In this document: positions 7,159 through 15,109 of the stretch, in pieces
Position numbering within the stretch: position 1 is the stretch's first letter
Layout of the letters: the number at the start of each line of letters is the position of its first letter
Assembly: GCA_019118345.1 (NCBI GenBank)
Contig: DWZD01000011.1
Span: 1-64,000 of the forward strand
DNA length: 64,000 nucleotides
Reading direction: 5' to 3'
Source of the DNA: Candidatus Desulfovibrio intestinavium
GTDB lineage: Bacteria; Desulfobacterota; Desulfovibrionia; Desulfovibrionales; Desulfovibrionaceae
Notes under the pieces: generated by a model
Database searches by the model: none
Seen by the model: only the letters and a program-made list of their open reading frames with translations
Told to the model about the DNA's origin: nothing
Position numbers and translations under genes: made by a program

Positions 7159-7910
7159 AGGGGGCCGCATACTATGCAGCCCCTTGGGAAGGGCGTCCAT
7201 AGTGTGGACTCCCCGTGGCGGGGCGTCACTGGGGGGCTGAACAGAATAGACACCTACGGCGGCGCGTTGCTTTTTTTGGGGTCAACGGCGTTGACTATGC
7301 CGTTGACTTTGGCTTCCTCCATGCCGGGCATGCGGGGCATGGTTACCTCCCCCTTTTTTTGTGGTTTACACCGTCAACCAGACCGTCAACATCCCGCCGG
7401 GGGTGTGAATCGGATTCACCCCGTTAACAGTGTTAACCAGACCGTTAACATCCCGCCGGGGGTCGGAATCGGATTCCGGCCAGCCCTTTTTTTGTGGTTA
7501 ACACCGTTAACCAAGGCGTTAACCTTCCCCCTGCCGGGCATGGTGGCCGGAGGGTCACATCCGTTGTGGCCCCCCTGCGTCTTTTTGTGGGGGTTGCACC
7601 CTGCAACCTGCCTGCAACCTGCAAAGTCGCACTTCCTTTTTTTTGCGTCGCACCCTGCGACTTTGGCCGCCGCCCGCCACTACCCCACCCCGCACCAGTT
7701 CCGCCAACACGGCCCACAATGGCCGCCTGCGCTGCCAAAATGAAAAGGCCGGAGCTTCCCCTCGGCCATGTGCTATCATGTTTCAGGCTTCCCCCTCGTG
7801 GGCTTCCGCCGGGTCAGGCTGCGCCATGTCCCAAGCGTGAAGCCAATCCCAAAGCCCAGCGCCCCAAAGACGCAGCATATCAGGACGAACACCATGCACA
7901 CATCACCTCC
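7159..7910. other. Long non-coding region of the element
   Basis: A 750-base stretch with no convincing protein gene; open frames on both strands are low-complexity and lack ribosome-binding sites. Its main content is the palindromic triple half-site array at 7270-7665. The stretch 7666-7910 leads into the 3' end of the convergent ERCC4 gene and shows nothing recognisable. Confidence 0.6.
7270..7665. repeat. Array of about six palindromic triple half-site units
   Basis: Most units read: T-run, short G-rich link, half-site, 3 bases, inverted half-site, about 6 bases, third half-site. Half-sites are GTCAAC/GTTGAC (7281, 7290, 7302), GTTTAC/GTCAAC (7364, 7373, 7385), GTTAAC (7423, 7432, 7444), GTTAAC (7497, 7506, 7518), GTTGCA/TGCAAC (7593, 7602, 7613) and GTCGCA/TGCGAC (7647, 7656, with a half-site at 7625). 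Half-sites change between units but stay complementary within a unit. Units 2 and 3 also share ACCAGACCGT and a CCCGCCGGGGGT block. Function unknown. Confidence 0.75.
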
Positions 7911-8432
7911 TTACGCCGCATCGTGCGCCTTGACGATAGCGGCCCAGCGTTTGCGCGCCCCCTCCAAGTACTGCCGGAGAAAGCCCCACGTCATATACTC
8001 CGCCGCCGCCCGGCTCCCGGCAAAGAGGAAGGGCACACGGTAGCGCCCGGCGAAGGCAAGGATGCTCTGGCAGGCCGCATGCGGCTTGAGGCGGCTACGG
8101 TAGTTCCCCGCCGCCACGTCATGCCATGAGGCTTCCACCATCACGGCGAAGGCATCCAGTGCCGCGCCTCGCTGCAACTCCCGTTCAAAGCGTTCCCGCT
8201 CCCGCCCGAGGCAGGCCACGAGGTCGGCAAGTTCCTTGCGTTCGACTGCCACCTTGTCGGCCAGCCCGGCAAGGGAGTAGTCCCCCGTGGGCAGCGCGCC
8301 CACCTCAACGGTCACGCCTTCATAGCGCGGCCCCCGGAAGGGGAATGGGGCTTTCTCCCGACTATCGACAATGATTTTCACGGATTTTACAAACCTTTTT
8401 TCTTGCTGCTCTCTTGCTTGAATCCGGGGCAT
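7911..8432 (-). CDS. ERCC4-type (XPF-like) nuclease
   Basis: 173 residues. The ERCC4 nuclease fold is recognised from IIVDSREKAPFPF (residues 20-32, containing the DSRE metal ligands), LPTGDYSL (about 47-54) and VAVERKELADLVAC (about 61-74, the ERK triad). A second half with AVMVEASWHDV follows. ERCC4 nucleases cut branched or flapped DNA. It lies 12 bases downstream of the primase-helicase stop, so the two are co-transcribed and probably act together in replication or resolution of the element. The ATG start has a poor ribosome-binding site; a GTG 17 codons later, at the VKIIVDS strand, is possible. Confidence 0.85.
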   Translation of the reverse strand: MPRIQAREQQEKRFVKSVKIIVDSREKAPFPFRGPRYEGVTVEVGALPTGDYSLAGLADKVAVERKELADLVACLGRERERFERELQRGAALDAFAVMVEASWHDVAAGNYRSRLKPHAACQSILAFAGRYRVPFLFAGSRAAAEYMTWGFLRQYLEGARKRWAAIVKAHDAA

Positions 8433-8444
8433 GCCCGTCGCCGT

Positions 8445-11111
8445 TCAATGTTCAGCCGCGAAAGGGCAAGGTTCCTCATCATCCGGCAGGGTGATGCAGT
8501 AGACGCGCCGCCGCCCCAGCTCAGGCAGGGTGCGAAGTGTAGAGCTTTTCTCGTCGTTTGACCGCAACCAACCGGCATTGCGCAAGACGGCAGCCGCCCG
8601 GCGGTGACTGATCCCCGTGACCACCTCCGCCCGAAACGCTTCCGGCAGGATCAGGTACTCGGTGCGCCCGTCACGCCCCCGGCCCCGGAAGCCCGCGCGG
8701 TTGATGACCCCGTGGCCCTGTTCAGTGTCCAAGTCCTGAAAGCGGCTGGCCCCGTGTTGCTCAAGGAACAGGCGCACCTGTCGCAAAATGGCCGTGTCCT
8801 CAGCAGCCCCGGCCCCGCCGCGCACGGCCAGCCAGTCCCGGAAGCAGGCTTCCACACTGCCCTTAGGGTCAAGTTCCATCGGAATGACGCCCGCCAGTTG
8901 GGCCAGATTTCCCGCCACGTCGACAAGGGCGAAGCGTTGGGCAACCCTCCGCACCTGCCCGTCGGCGTCGGCAGGGCAAAGGCTTTCCACCAGCTCGTCA
9001 ATGTCGGGCCGGATTGACTCTTCAATCTGTGTCATTTCAAACGCCGTAAAGCGCAGGAATGCCCGTCCGGCGTGGCCGTAATGCTGTTCCGCAAGCGCCT
9101 TGATGCGGTTCGCCACGGCCCCGGCAGAGGGCAGGCCATGCCACTCCGAGAGCATGGACTTTTCGACCGGCAGGCCGATGAAGCGGACTTCCTGTCCGGC
9201 CCGGGCCTTGAGGCCGCTTTCGGCCAGCTTGTCCGCAAGGCCCACCTCGCCGGAGGACAGGAACAGCAGTCGCCACGAGTGCGCCCGCCGCAAGCCGCCG
9301 TCCCTGCCGGAACGCGACTTGCCCGCGGCGTTTGCCAGCATGTAGGCCGCTTCCGCCAGCGTCCTGCCGCTGGCCTGCCCCACTTCATCCAAAACCAGCA
9401 GGCCGTCATTGTGGAGCGCGGCCAGCCCCTCAAGGCCGTTGTCCGTCGTGCGCCATGCCCGGACGTGCGCAGGCCCGCCCCAGACGGACGCCGCTACCTG
9501 AAGCGCCGTCGTCTTGCCGGAGGATGAACCGCCCTCAAGACTGAATCCGCCGCCCTCAAGCCCGGCCAGCTTCAACAGCGCCCCGGCAAAGGCCGCGCAC
9601 AGGGCGAAGGTCAGGCGGGAGTTTCCGACGCAGAGGCGGGCCATTTCCTGCCAGCCTTCCAGCGTTCCCGCCGTCGTATACAGGCCGCCGTGCCCCGCTG
9701 ATTGCAGCACCACGGATTCCCCCGTCGCCGCGCCGCCGTTCCCGGCGTAGACGGCATCCGGCAGGACGTAGGCCCCGTCCGACCAGCCCACGCGCGGCAC
9801 GCAGCGCACACGCTTGTGCGGGCGCACGGCCAGCAGGAAGGCCGCCACCTTTGACCGGCAGCCGGGCAGACCCAGCCAGCCGCCCGAAGCAAGTTGCCCG
9901 TACCACTCCCCGCCTTGCCGGTTGAGCAGTTCCAGCGGCATGGCCCAGCGGTGCAACAGTCCGTCCGGGTCGTGCCATTCGAGCAACAGCCCCCAATCGT
10001 TGCCTTCGGCGTCGCGCGTCATGCCCCGCACAAACAGCGGCGGCCCGAGGCGCGTTTCTTTCACGTCGCCGTCGGCGGTGGTTTCCTGCTTGTACAGCCC
10101 GGCCCCGCGCCCCTCCGGCACGAGGCGGTATCCCTCCGGCATGGGGCAGGCGTCGTCCTGTTGTCGGGCCGCTTCTACCACCTGCCGCACGGCCTCGAGA
10201 CTGCGCCACACGGCAAGGTCGTTGAAATCGGTGGCCTTGCCCTCGTGAGCCGGGCAGACGGCCAGCTTTGCGCCCGCCGCCTGCGCCGCCTTGGTGGCCG
10301 TCTCAAGGCCGGTATTCCACGGCGTGCCGTCTGGCTTGAAGGTCTCGCAATCGTTGTCGCCGCAAATGACGAGCTCCCGGTTCGGGTATCGCTCCCGCGC
10401 CATGCGGGCCACGGCCTCGAGGTTCCCGGCATTGAACGCCACAAGGGCGGCGTAGTCCGTGGCGAGGTGGAGACTTGCCGCCGTGGCGTAGCCCTCGCAA
10501 ATCAACAGCGTCCCGTCGTGGCCGCCGTCCTTTGCTGGAATGGCGTAGAAGCCGCCCGCCGTTTTGCCGCCCTTCAGAAAGAGCTTGTCCGGGCCGTTGA
10601 CCGGCTTTTCCGGCAAGATGAATTGCAAACTGACAATCGCCCCGTCCGCGTCCCGCACGGGCACGACAAGCCGCCCCTGATCTTCCTGCCGCAGGCCCAG
10701 GGCGGGAACCTGTTTGCGGACAAGGTAGGGGTGCGAGTCCGGCGCAGGCATAGCCTGTTCCCAGAGGACGCGGGCCAACTTCGCGGCGGCGGCGTGGCGG
10801 CGGCGCTGTGCCTCCTCAGCAGCCTTGCGGGCGGCGGCAATGCGCTTACGCAGGGCCTTGCGTTCGGCGGCGGTCATCTCCTTTTCCGGTTTTGCCGTCA
10901 CGGAACCCTTGTCCCCGGTGATCCAATTGATCCACCAGCAGCAGGCCGGGGCGTCAAGGTGGATGACGTATCCCCCGTCCCTGCCGCGCGGTTTACCATC
11001 TACACGGCAACGATGCAGCTTCTTGTCGGCAATGGGAGGCCCCGCCACCACCAGCCCGGCGGCGGCAAGGGCTTCGGCAAAGGTGTTCAGGGCGTCGGTC
11101 GCGCTACTCAT
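8445..11111 (-). CDS. Toprim-DUF927 primase-helicase
   Basis: 888 residues. Probable replication protein of the element. The N-terminal part holds a Toprim domain: [15 protein letters not shown] (catalytic Glu about 205), then [10 protein letters not shown], and TDFNDL. The C-terminal DUF927 helicase has Walker A in [12 protein letters not shown] (about 524) and Walker B in [11 protein letters not shown] (about 570). No zinc-ribbon Cys set is obvious at the N-terminus. The start at 11111 (MSSATDALN) follows a GGGGGTGGGC stretch; the Met 17 codons upstream has no ribosome-binding site. Compare the P4 alpha protein, which joins primase and helicase in one chain, although the helicase family differs. 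Confidence 0.92.
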   Translation of the reverse strand: MSSATDALNTFAEALAAAGLVVAGPPIADKKLHRCRVDGKPRGRDGGYVIHLDAPACCWWINWITGDKGSVTAKPEKEMTAAERKALRKRIAAARKAAEEAQRRRHAAAAKLARVLWEQAMPAPDSHPYLVRKQVPALGLRQEDQGRLVVPVRDADGAIVSLQFILPEKPVNGPDKLFLKGGKTAGGFYAIPAKDGGHDGTLLICEGYATAASLHLATDYAALVAFNAGNLEAVARMARERYPNRELVICGDNDCETFKPDGTPWNTGLETATKAAQAAGAKLAVCPAHEGKATDFNDLAVWRSLEAVRQVVEAARQQDDACPMPEGYRLVPEGRGAGLYKQETTADGDVKETRLGPPLFVRGMTRDAEGNDWGLLLEWHDPDGLLHRWAMPLELLNRQGGEWYGQLASGGWLGLPGCRSKVAAFLLAVRPHKRVRCVPRVGWSDGAYVLPDAVYAGNGGAATGESVVLQSAGHGGLYTTAGTLEGWQEMARLCVGNSRLTFALCAAFAGALLKLAGLEGGGFSLEGGSSSGKTTALQVAASVWGGPAHVRAWRTTDNGLEGLAALHNDGLLVLDEVGQASGRTLAEAAYMLANAAGKSRSGRDGGLRRAHSWRLLFLSSGEVGLADKLAESGLKARAGQEVRFIGLPVEKSMLSEWHGLPSAGAVANRIKALAEQHYGHAGRAFLRFTAFEMTQIEESIRPDIDELVESLCPADADGQVRRVAQRFALVDVAGNLAQLAGVIPMELDPKGSVEACFRDWLAVRGGAGAAEDTAILRQVRLFLEQHGASRFQDLDTEQGHGVINRAGFRGRGRDGRTEYLILPEAFRAEVVTGISHRRAAAVLRNAGWLRSNDEKSSTLRTLPELGRRRVYCITLPDDEEPCPFAAEH

Positions 11112-11250
11112 GCCCACCCCCTGCTTCAGGTGGCGTCCAGAGCGGCGGCAAGTCCTTTTCATGCGGCAGGCCGCAGGTGGGGAAGTTCAATTCGCCGGAT
11201 GCAATGGAGATCTTGTCCCGCAGCAGGTCGAAACAGAGGGAAGTCCCCAA
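11104..11250 (-). CDS. Possible small protein overlapping the primase start
   Basis: A 48-codon open frame from a TTG (11250) whose stop overlaps the primase-helicase start. The residues ([18 protein letters not shown], then [15 protein letters not shown]) look protein-like, unlike the random frames nearby. There is no ATG and no ribosome-binding site at the TTG, so it may instead be the frame-shifted tail of the preceding gene or chance. Confidence 0.3.
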   Translation of the reverse strand: MGTSLCFDLLRDKISIASGELNFPTCGLPHEKDLPPLWTPPEAGGGHE

Positions 11251-11414
11251 CTGTAGTCGGCACTAGGCAGAAAGCCGTCTTCGTGGCGCGTGGTTGTGAC
11301 GCCTTGCAGGAAGACGGCAAGGGCTCCCGCCTCCTCAAGAGCAATGCCGGGAGACACATGCCGCAGGCAGCGCGGCACGCTGGACAGACGAACGGAAGCG
11401 GCGGGCTTACGCAT
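11187..11414 (-). CDS. Small unknown protein of the element
   Basis: 75 residues, not recognised with certainty. The segment VSPGIALEEAGALAVFLQGV recalls the short regulatory DUF3077/DUF6124-type proteins of gammaproteobacteria, but the match is weak. The start at 11414 follows GGAGG with good spacing and overlaps the end of the preceding gene by eight bases, so it is in the same operon. The C-terminal 25 residues are less protein-like, and the overlapping frame (see 11104-11250) looks better, which hints at a frameshift near 11260. Confidence 0.6.
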   Translation of the reverse strand: MRKPAASVRLSSVPRCLRHVSPGIALEEAGALAVFLQGVTTTRHEDGFLPSADYSWGLPSVSTCCGTRSPLHPAN

Positions 11415-11907
11415 GGCGCACCTCCCCGGCTTCCTGAAGTTCGCGGGCCAGACGGCAGAGAAGCGCCGCCTGCCCGAGGGCGGCATCGTGGGCGTCGGTC
11501 AACTTCTGTCCAAAGTCATGGAACTGGGCTGCCAGCGTGTCAGCAAGGAAGGGCCGCACCGACGGCGGGGCATAGTCCCTCGGGCCGCACACCTCCACCA
11601 GCAGGGCGTCGGCCAGCTGCCGCACGTCGGCCAGAGCTTGCCGGTAAGTGTGTATGGCCGAAGCCGCCTTGCGCAGGCCGTCCAGAGCGGCCACGGCCTG
11701 AGCATGCAACGTGGGCGCAGGGGGCGCCGTGGGCTGGTCAGCCTCGGGCAGGGCGGCGAAGTCCTCCGGCATGGTGGGCAGTTCCGTCCGATCCTCCGGC
11801 AGGCGCAGGGCGCTCTTGCGACGAAACGCCCGGCGGCAGGCGGCGGTGGTGCTGGTGGCGGTGGTCAGTTCGGGGCCGTGGGCGGCAGGGGAATGGGTGT
11901 TGTTCAT
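11407..11907 (-). CDS. Unknown protein with helical C-terminal half
   Basis: 166 residues, no family recognised. The N-terminal 75 residues are rich in Thr, Ala and Pro and probably disordered. From about residue 78 a long Ala-rich helical region follows (LHAQAVAALDGLRKAASAI, ALADVRQLADALLVEV, AALLCRLARELQEAG). The start at 11907 follows GAGGA. It is the first or second gene of the minus-strand replication operon and its stop overlaps the next start. Confidence 0.6.
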   Translation of the reverse strand: MNNTHSPAAHGPELTTATSTTAACRRAFRRKSALRLPEDRTELPTMPEDFAALPEADQPTAPPAPTLHAQAVAALDGLRKAASAIHTYRQALADVRQLADALLVEVCGPRDYAPPSVRPFLADTLAAQFHDFGQKLTDAHDAALGQAALLCRLARELQEAGEVRHA

Positions 11908-12220
11908 GGGATTCCTCGGAAGATTTGGAAAACAAAAAAGGCAGGGCGCAACGCTCCCCGGCTCTTCCGAAGCCGCCGGGGCCTCACGGACACCCGGACG
12001 TTGCGACCCTGCCAATATGTGAACGCCTCCCGCCGCGCGGATTACGGGCAGGGACGTTGACAGCAGAATATGCGGCAAGACTTTTCCCGGCTCTTGGGAA
12101 GCCGGAAAGGCGCTTGCGACGCCTCGGAAGATTAAGGGAAGGCCAGCTTCCCACATGCGGCGCGTTTTCGTCAAGGGGCGCACCATAAGGGCCGGGCTGG
12201 TTTCGTGCGGCAGACGGGCG
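11908..12220. other. Leader region with two GC-rich hairpins
   Basis: No gene seen. Two imperfect hairpins sharing CCCGGCTCTT and AAGCCG occur at about 11955-11981 and 12088-12112. They could be regulatory structures in the leader of the replication operon or terminators of the gene upstream. Confidence 0.4.
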
Positions 12221-12670
12221 CTATGCGGCATGGCGCACCCCCTCCGCACGGCGCGTCCTGAACGCCGGGCAATGCACGGGCGCAACGCGGCGGGCCTCGG
12301 GCCGATGCAGACGGCAGACCGTGGCCCCCAGCATCACGGCGCGCCGGGTAGAGGCCACGGCGTTCCGGCAGAGGGCGCAAACCATACCTTGCCGGGGGGC
12401 GTCGGGATCGGCCCAGACCGCTTCCCAGCGCCCTACCAGAAAATGGCCACATCCCGTTGCGGCATCGGCAGCGGTGAGGCGCTCGCCGGTCAGCATGCAC
12501 AACCGCCGGACGCGGCCCGAGGGCAAGTCTATGGCCCTGTAGAAGCTGCAATCCCGGCAGGATTGTTCTTGCGGTTCGCGGGCGGTTCCGGCAGAATGGG
12601 GACGGCCACCGTCATCCATTTTGGCCCGCCCCCCCCGCCGCCAAGCCAAGGGGGCTTTTTTTGCGTCCAT
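12221..12670 (-). CDS. Cys-rich protein, probable zinc-binding
   Basis: 149 residues, unrecognised. It contains two Cys clusters: SCRDCSFYR with RRLCMLTGE and TGCGHF (about residues 37-78), and CALCRNA with TVCRLHRP (about 97-122). Such clusters normally bind zinc and occur in many small phage or satellite proteins. The start at 12670 has GAGGGGG seven bases upstream and overlaps the alpA stop; an internal Met at 12619 has a poorer site. It belongs to the alpA operon. Confidence 0.65.
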   Translation of the reverse strand: MDAKKAPLAWRRGGRAKMDDGGRPHSAGTAREPQEQSCRDCSFYRAIDLPSGRVRRLCMLTGERLTAADAATGCGHFLVGRWEAVWADPDAPRQGMVCALCRNAVASTRRAVMLGATVCRLHRPEARRVAPVHCPAFRTRRAEGVRHAA

Positions 12671-12671
12671 G

Positions 12672-12896
12672 CTACACCCCCTCGCCGTTGCTCAGTCTTT
12701 CGATCAAGTCGCGGACATCTTGCACCCTGTAGCCGCTGGCCCGCCGTCCCAGCTTTACGGGGCGCGGGAACCGCCCTTCGCTTACCCCCTTGAACCATGC
12801 CGTCTTGCTCACGGGAATCAACCGCAGCACTTCGGCGAGGCGCACAAAGCCGACTTCCGGCAGATGGGGGGCGACGTTCTGGACTGTTTCGGACAT
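12672..12896 (-). CDS. AlpA-family regulator / excisionase
   Basis: 74 residues, the usual AlpA size. The winged-helix/MerR-like DNA-binding pattern is clear: FVRLAEVLRLIPVSKTAWFKG, then EGRFPRPVKLGRRASGYR and DVRDLIERLS. AlpA proteins activate or assist excision of P4-like elements. The ribosome-binding site GGAGG lies in the 3' arm of a perfect 11-bp hairpin (12901-12936), and a repeat-rich operator-like region lies upstream. Confidence 0.88.
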   Translation of the reverse strand: MSETVQNVAPHLPEVGFVRLAEVLRLIPVSKTAWFKGVSEGRFPRPVKLGRRASGYRVQDVRDLIERLSNGEGV

Positions 12897-12900
12897 AAAA

Positions 12901-12936
12901 AACCTCCGGGGTTTTCAGTGAATTTCCCCGGAGGTT
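12901..12936 (-). promoter_or_regulatory. Hairpin masking the alpA ribosome-binding site
   Basis: On the plus strand AACCTCCGGGG (12901-12911) and CCCCGGAGGTT (12926-12936) are perfect 11-bp complements with a 14-base loop. In the alpA transcript the 3' arm contains the GGAGG Shine-Dalgarno, a few bases before the start codon. When folded, the ribosome-binding site would be sequestered. Confidence 0.65.
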
Positions 12937-12952
12937 ACGCCAAGCGGCAGGC

Positions 12953-12997
12953 TAGGACACAAGGTAGGACAGGGTAGGACAATTTGATGTCCTACCC
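12953..12997. promoter_or_regulatory. TAGGACA repeats and palindrome upstream of alpA
   Basis: TAGGACA occurs at 12953, 12965 and 12975. The third copy forms a perfect 10-bp palindrome, GGGTAGGACA / TGTCCTACCC (12972-12981 and 12988-12997), with a 6-base spacer. A further AGGACA follows near 12998. This is probably a multi-copy binding site controlling alpA or excision. Confidence 0.6.
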
Positions 12998-13004
12998 AGG
13001 ACAA

Positions 13005-13805
13005 TCAGGCTTTCCCCAAGAGCCGTTGGGCATGTTTCAGCATGGCATCCTTTGAAACGCGACCCCCTCGGTACAGCAATGCCCCGACTTGCGCGACCGA
13101 ACACCACTCGCCAGAATCATGCAGCATGGCGGCGATTTCTTCTTCCGTCTTTCCTTCCTGCCGCATCGTGATAACACGAGAGCAAAGGCCGTGCCCTTCC
13201 AGAGTGGGGGAGGCCTGCGCCTGCCGGGCCTGTTCAAGCGCGGCCTTCAGGGCGGCGTTTTCCTCCCGCAGGGCGGCCACCTCCGCTCTGGCCTGTTCAA
13301 GTTCGGCGTCCTTGGCGGCAAGGGCGGCTTCCTTGTCTGTTCCCCCGTCCCATGAATCTTTCATGCTCTCCGGGTACAATGTCTGATAGTCGAGGTTTGC
13401 CATATTCTTCATGACGTTAAACCAAGGGTCGCCAACAGTTATTGGTTCCGGGTATGTTTCCCGCAGTTGCGGCATTGCGTGCAGCAGTTCTTCACGGTCA
13501 AGGCATATCCATTCTCTGCCATTGTGCCCGGTCATAACCTCTTGAAACATGCGCGGCATTATGTGGTTGCGTTCATCCGTCGACAGCTCGGCAAAGAATG
13601 TCCGGCCATGTACGTGCCGGGCAAGATACACGGGAACCCCGCTGGCAAGAAGCGTCTCCAGAACATCATAGACGGCGAAGCGAATTTTTTCATCCCTGTA
13701 GACGTTCCGGCCCCACTCGTTGACCAATAGTGAAAATGTCGTTCCGGAAAGGAACAGCTCCATGACTTCTTCACAGGTCACGGGGTCGATTTGTACATAG
13801 GCCAT
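13005..13805 (-). CDS. Unknown protein with coiled coil and C-terminal HTH-like domain
   Basis: 266 residues, unrecognised. The N-terminal 150 residues are mixed alpha/beta (MAYVQIDPVTCEEVMELFL, YDVLETLLASGVPVYLARH). A coiled coil spans about residues 158-200 (AAKDAELEQARAEVAALREE). The C-terminal 60 residues look like a helix-turn-helix (EGKTEEEIAAMLHDSG, then VAQVGALLYRGGRVS). The start at 13805 follows AAGGGGGG; the upstream Met adds a low-complexity leader. It is a single minus-strand gene between higA and the alpA control region. A regulatory role is a guess. Confidence 0.6.
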   Translation of the reverse strand: MAYVQIDPVTCEEVMELFLSGTTFSLLVNEWGRNVYRDEKIRFAVYDVLETLLASGVPVYLARHVHGRTFFAELSTDERNHIMPRMFQEVMTGHNGREWICLDREELLHAMPQLRETYPEPITVGDPWFNVMKNMANLDYQTLYPESMKDSWDGGTDKEAALAAKDAELEQARAEVAALREENAALKAALEQARQAQASPTLEGHGLCSRVITMRQEGKTEEEIAAMLHDSGEWCSVAQVGALLYRGGRVSKDAMLKHAQRLLGKA

Positions 13806-13926
13806 GTCCCCCCCTTGCCGGGTTTGCCCTTTTGGTATCCCCCGGCAGGGCGGCAAGGGTATCCGCCTTTTCGGCATGGTTCATGACGCCATGCCTAGCC
13901 GGGGAAAAGCGTTTCAGCGGCGGCGG

Positions 13927-14241
13927 TCATGCCCCGCACAGCGCCCGCCGCACCACGTCCGGGGCGACTTCGATGACGCGCAAGTAAGCCCGTGCCGCCG
14001 GTTCCGGCTGTCTCTTGCCCTGCTCCCAGTTGCGCAAGGCGTGAAGGGAAAGCCCAAATGCGGCGGCAAAGCGCGCTTGTGAGAGGCCCAGCCTTTGGCG
14101 GACAGCCTTCACGTCCACCCGTTCGGGCGCATGGGCAGGGGCAAGATCGTGTGCGCAAAATTGCGCCCTATCCGCCGTCCCGTCCATATAGCCCACGGCC
14201 TCGGTCAAACCGGCAATGATCTCTTGTCCAATCGTACTCAT
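13927..14241 (-). CDS. HigA-like antitoxin (XRE-type HTH)
   Basis: 104 residues. The C-terminal half is a Cro/CI helix-turn-helix: VKAVRQRLGLSQARFAAAFG, LSLHALRNWEQGKRQPEPAA, then RAYLRVIEVAPD. This is the form of HigA/NadS antitoxins. It starts inside the stop of the upstream toxin gene (ATGA overlap), the toxin-first order usual for higBA. It should neutralise the toxin and repress the operon through the palindrome at 14599-14617. Confidence 0.85.
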   Translation of the reverse strand: MSTIGQEIIAGLTEAVGYMDGTADRAQFCAHDLAPAHAPERVDVKAVRQRLGLSQARFAAAFGLSLHALRNWEQGKRQPEPAARAYLRVIEVAPDVVRRALCGA

Positions 14242-14588
14242 GACTTTTGTCTCCCATACGCCGCAAGCAGCGCCGTCAGGCGGCGCATATCGTTCTTTTC
14301 GGCCTGCGTCAGGTTCGCTTTTTCGTTTTTGCCGTATATCAACAGGACGAACAGGGGGATGCGCTCGGAATGAAAGTAGTAAATCACCCTGTGGCCGCCG
14401 CTCTTGCCCTCGCCTTCCCTTGCCCACCTCAGCTTACGGACGCCGCCCGTGCCTTCCATGACTGTGCCCCTATGAGGATTTTCGGCAAGATAGGCCACCA
14501 GATCGGCGCGTTCCGCGTCCGAAAGCAGCCCTTTGGCTCTCCGCAGAAAGGAGGGTGTTTCCACAACGGTCATGGGTGGCGTGTTCAT
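14238..14588 (-). CDS. RelE/HigB-like toxin
   Basis: 116 residues. It has the RelE superfamily pattern of NadS/HigB-linked toxins: TPSFLRRAKGLLSDAERADLV, YLAENPHRGTVM, GGVRKLRWAREGEGKSGG, HRVIYYFHSERIPLFVLLIY and GKNEKANLTQAEKNDMRRL. Such toxins cleave mRNA at the ribosome. The -10 box ends eight bases before the ATG, so the message should be nearly leaderless. The gene is paired with the HTH antitoxin downstream. Confidence 0.85.
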   Translation of the reverse strand: MNTPPMTVVETPSFLRRAKGLLSDAERADLVAYLAENPHRGTVMEGTGGVRKLRWAREGEGKSGGHRVIYYFHSERIPLFVLLIYGKNEKANLTQAEKNDMRRLTALLAAYGRQKS

Positions 14589-14596
14589 ATCTCCAT

Positions 14597-14624
14597 ATTA
14601 TAGGCCACTGGCTTATAGCGTCAA
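14597..14624 (-). promoter_or_regulatory. higBA promoter with operator in the spacer
   Basis: On the minus strand TTGACG (14624-14619) and a perfect TATAAT (14602-14597) are separated by 16 bases. An imperfect palindrome, TATAG-GCCA-C-TGGC-TTATA (14599-14617, one mismatch), covers the spacer and the -10 box. Confidence 0.8.
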
Positions 14625-14850
14625 GATGTTCCGAGGGCGGAACCAGCCCGCACATGCCCCCCTTCCCCGGAAGGCGGGAGGGCGAAAGTATAGGCGTCTG
14701 CCCACCTGCCCACTTTTACGAAAACATAAAAAAACAAAAGTTGGCGTCCTATCCATTTGTATTTACAGGAAATGGCCACCTGCCCACCTTGCCCCCCTCA
14801 AAATGGATAAAGTTGGATCAGGGTTGGCAGGGGGGCGGCGGCACGGTCAG

Positions 14851-14960
14851 CCCGCGAACACCTTCACACCTCCGAAAAAAGGTGTTCAGCAAAGGTGTTC
14901 GCCGCAAAGCCTTACGCACCAAGGCTTTGACACCTGAACACCTTGGACACCTCAAAATGG
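14851..14960 (-). repeat. 110-bp inverted repeat, right arm
   Basis: A perfect reverse-complement copy of 6201-6310, with the same seven GGTGTNN heptamers and central hairpin. It lies between higBA and attR. Confidence 0.9.
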
Positions 14961-15109
14961 GTAAGGTTGGATCAGGGTGCGGCAGGGGGGCGGAGGGGGC
15001 GGCGGCTTGCTCTCCCTCGGGTCTCATGCTATGGCATGGGCATCGGCAATGGCGGCCACTAGCAAGAGCTGTGCCACGTCATCCCCCAAAGGGGGCAGCA
15101 AAAAAATTT

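Noticed and set aside
7270..7310. Palindromes in the array as intrinsic terminators
   Set aside because: The T-run precedes the hairpin on the plus strand and an A-run follows it on the minus strand, the wrong order on both.
7270..7665. CRISPR array
   Set aside because: Repeats are not identical, spacing is irregular and contains no unique spacers, and no cas genes are nearby.
7174..7743. Open frames through the palindromic array on both strands
   Set aside because: No ribosome-binding site, stop codons interrupt the reading of units 1-3, and the conserved feature is symmetry rather than residues. Coding remnants are not fully excluded.
9894..12188. A 764-codon plus-strand open frame inside the element
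   Set aside because: Opposite the primase-helicase and following genes; low-complexity Arg/Gly/Ala composition and no domain.
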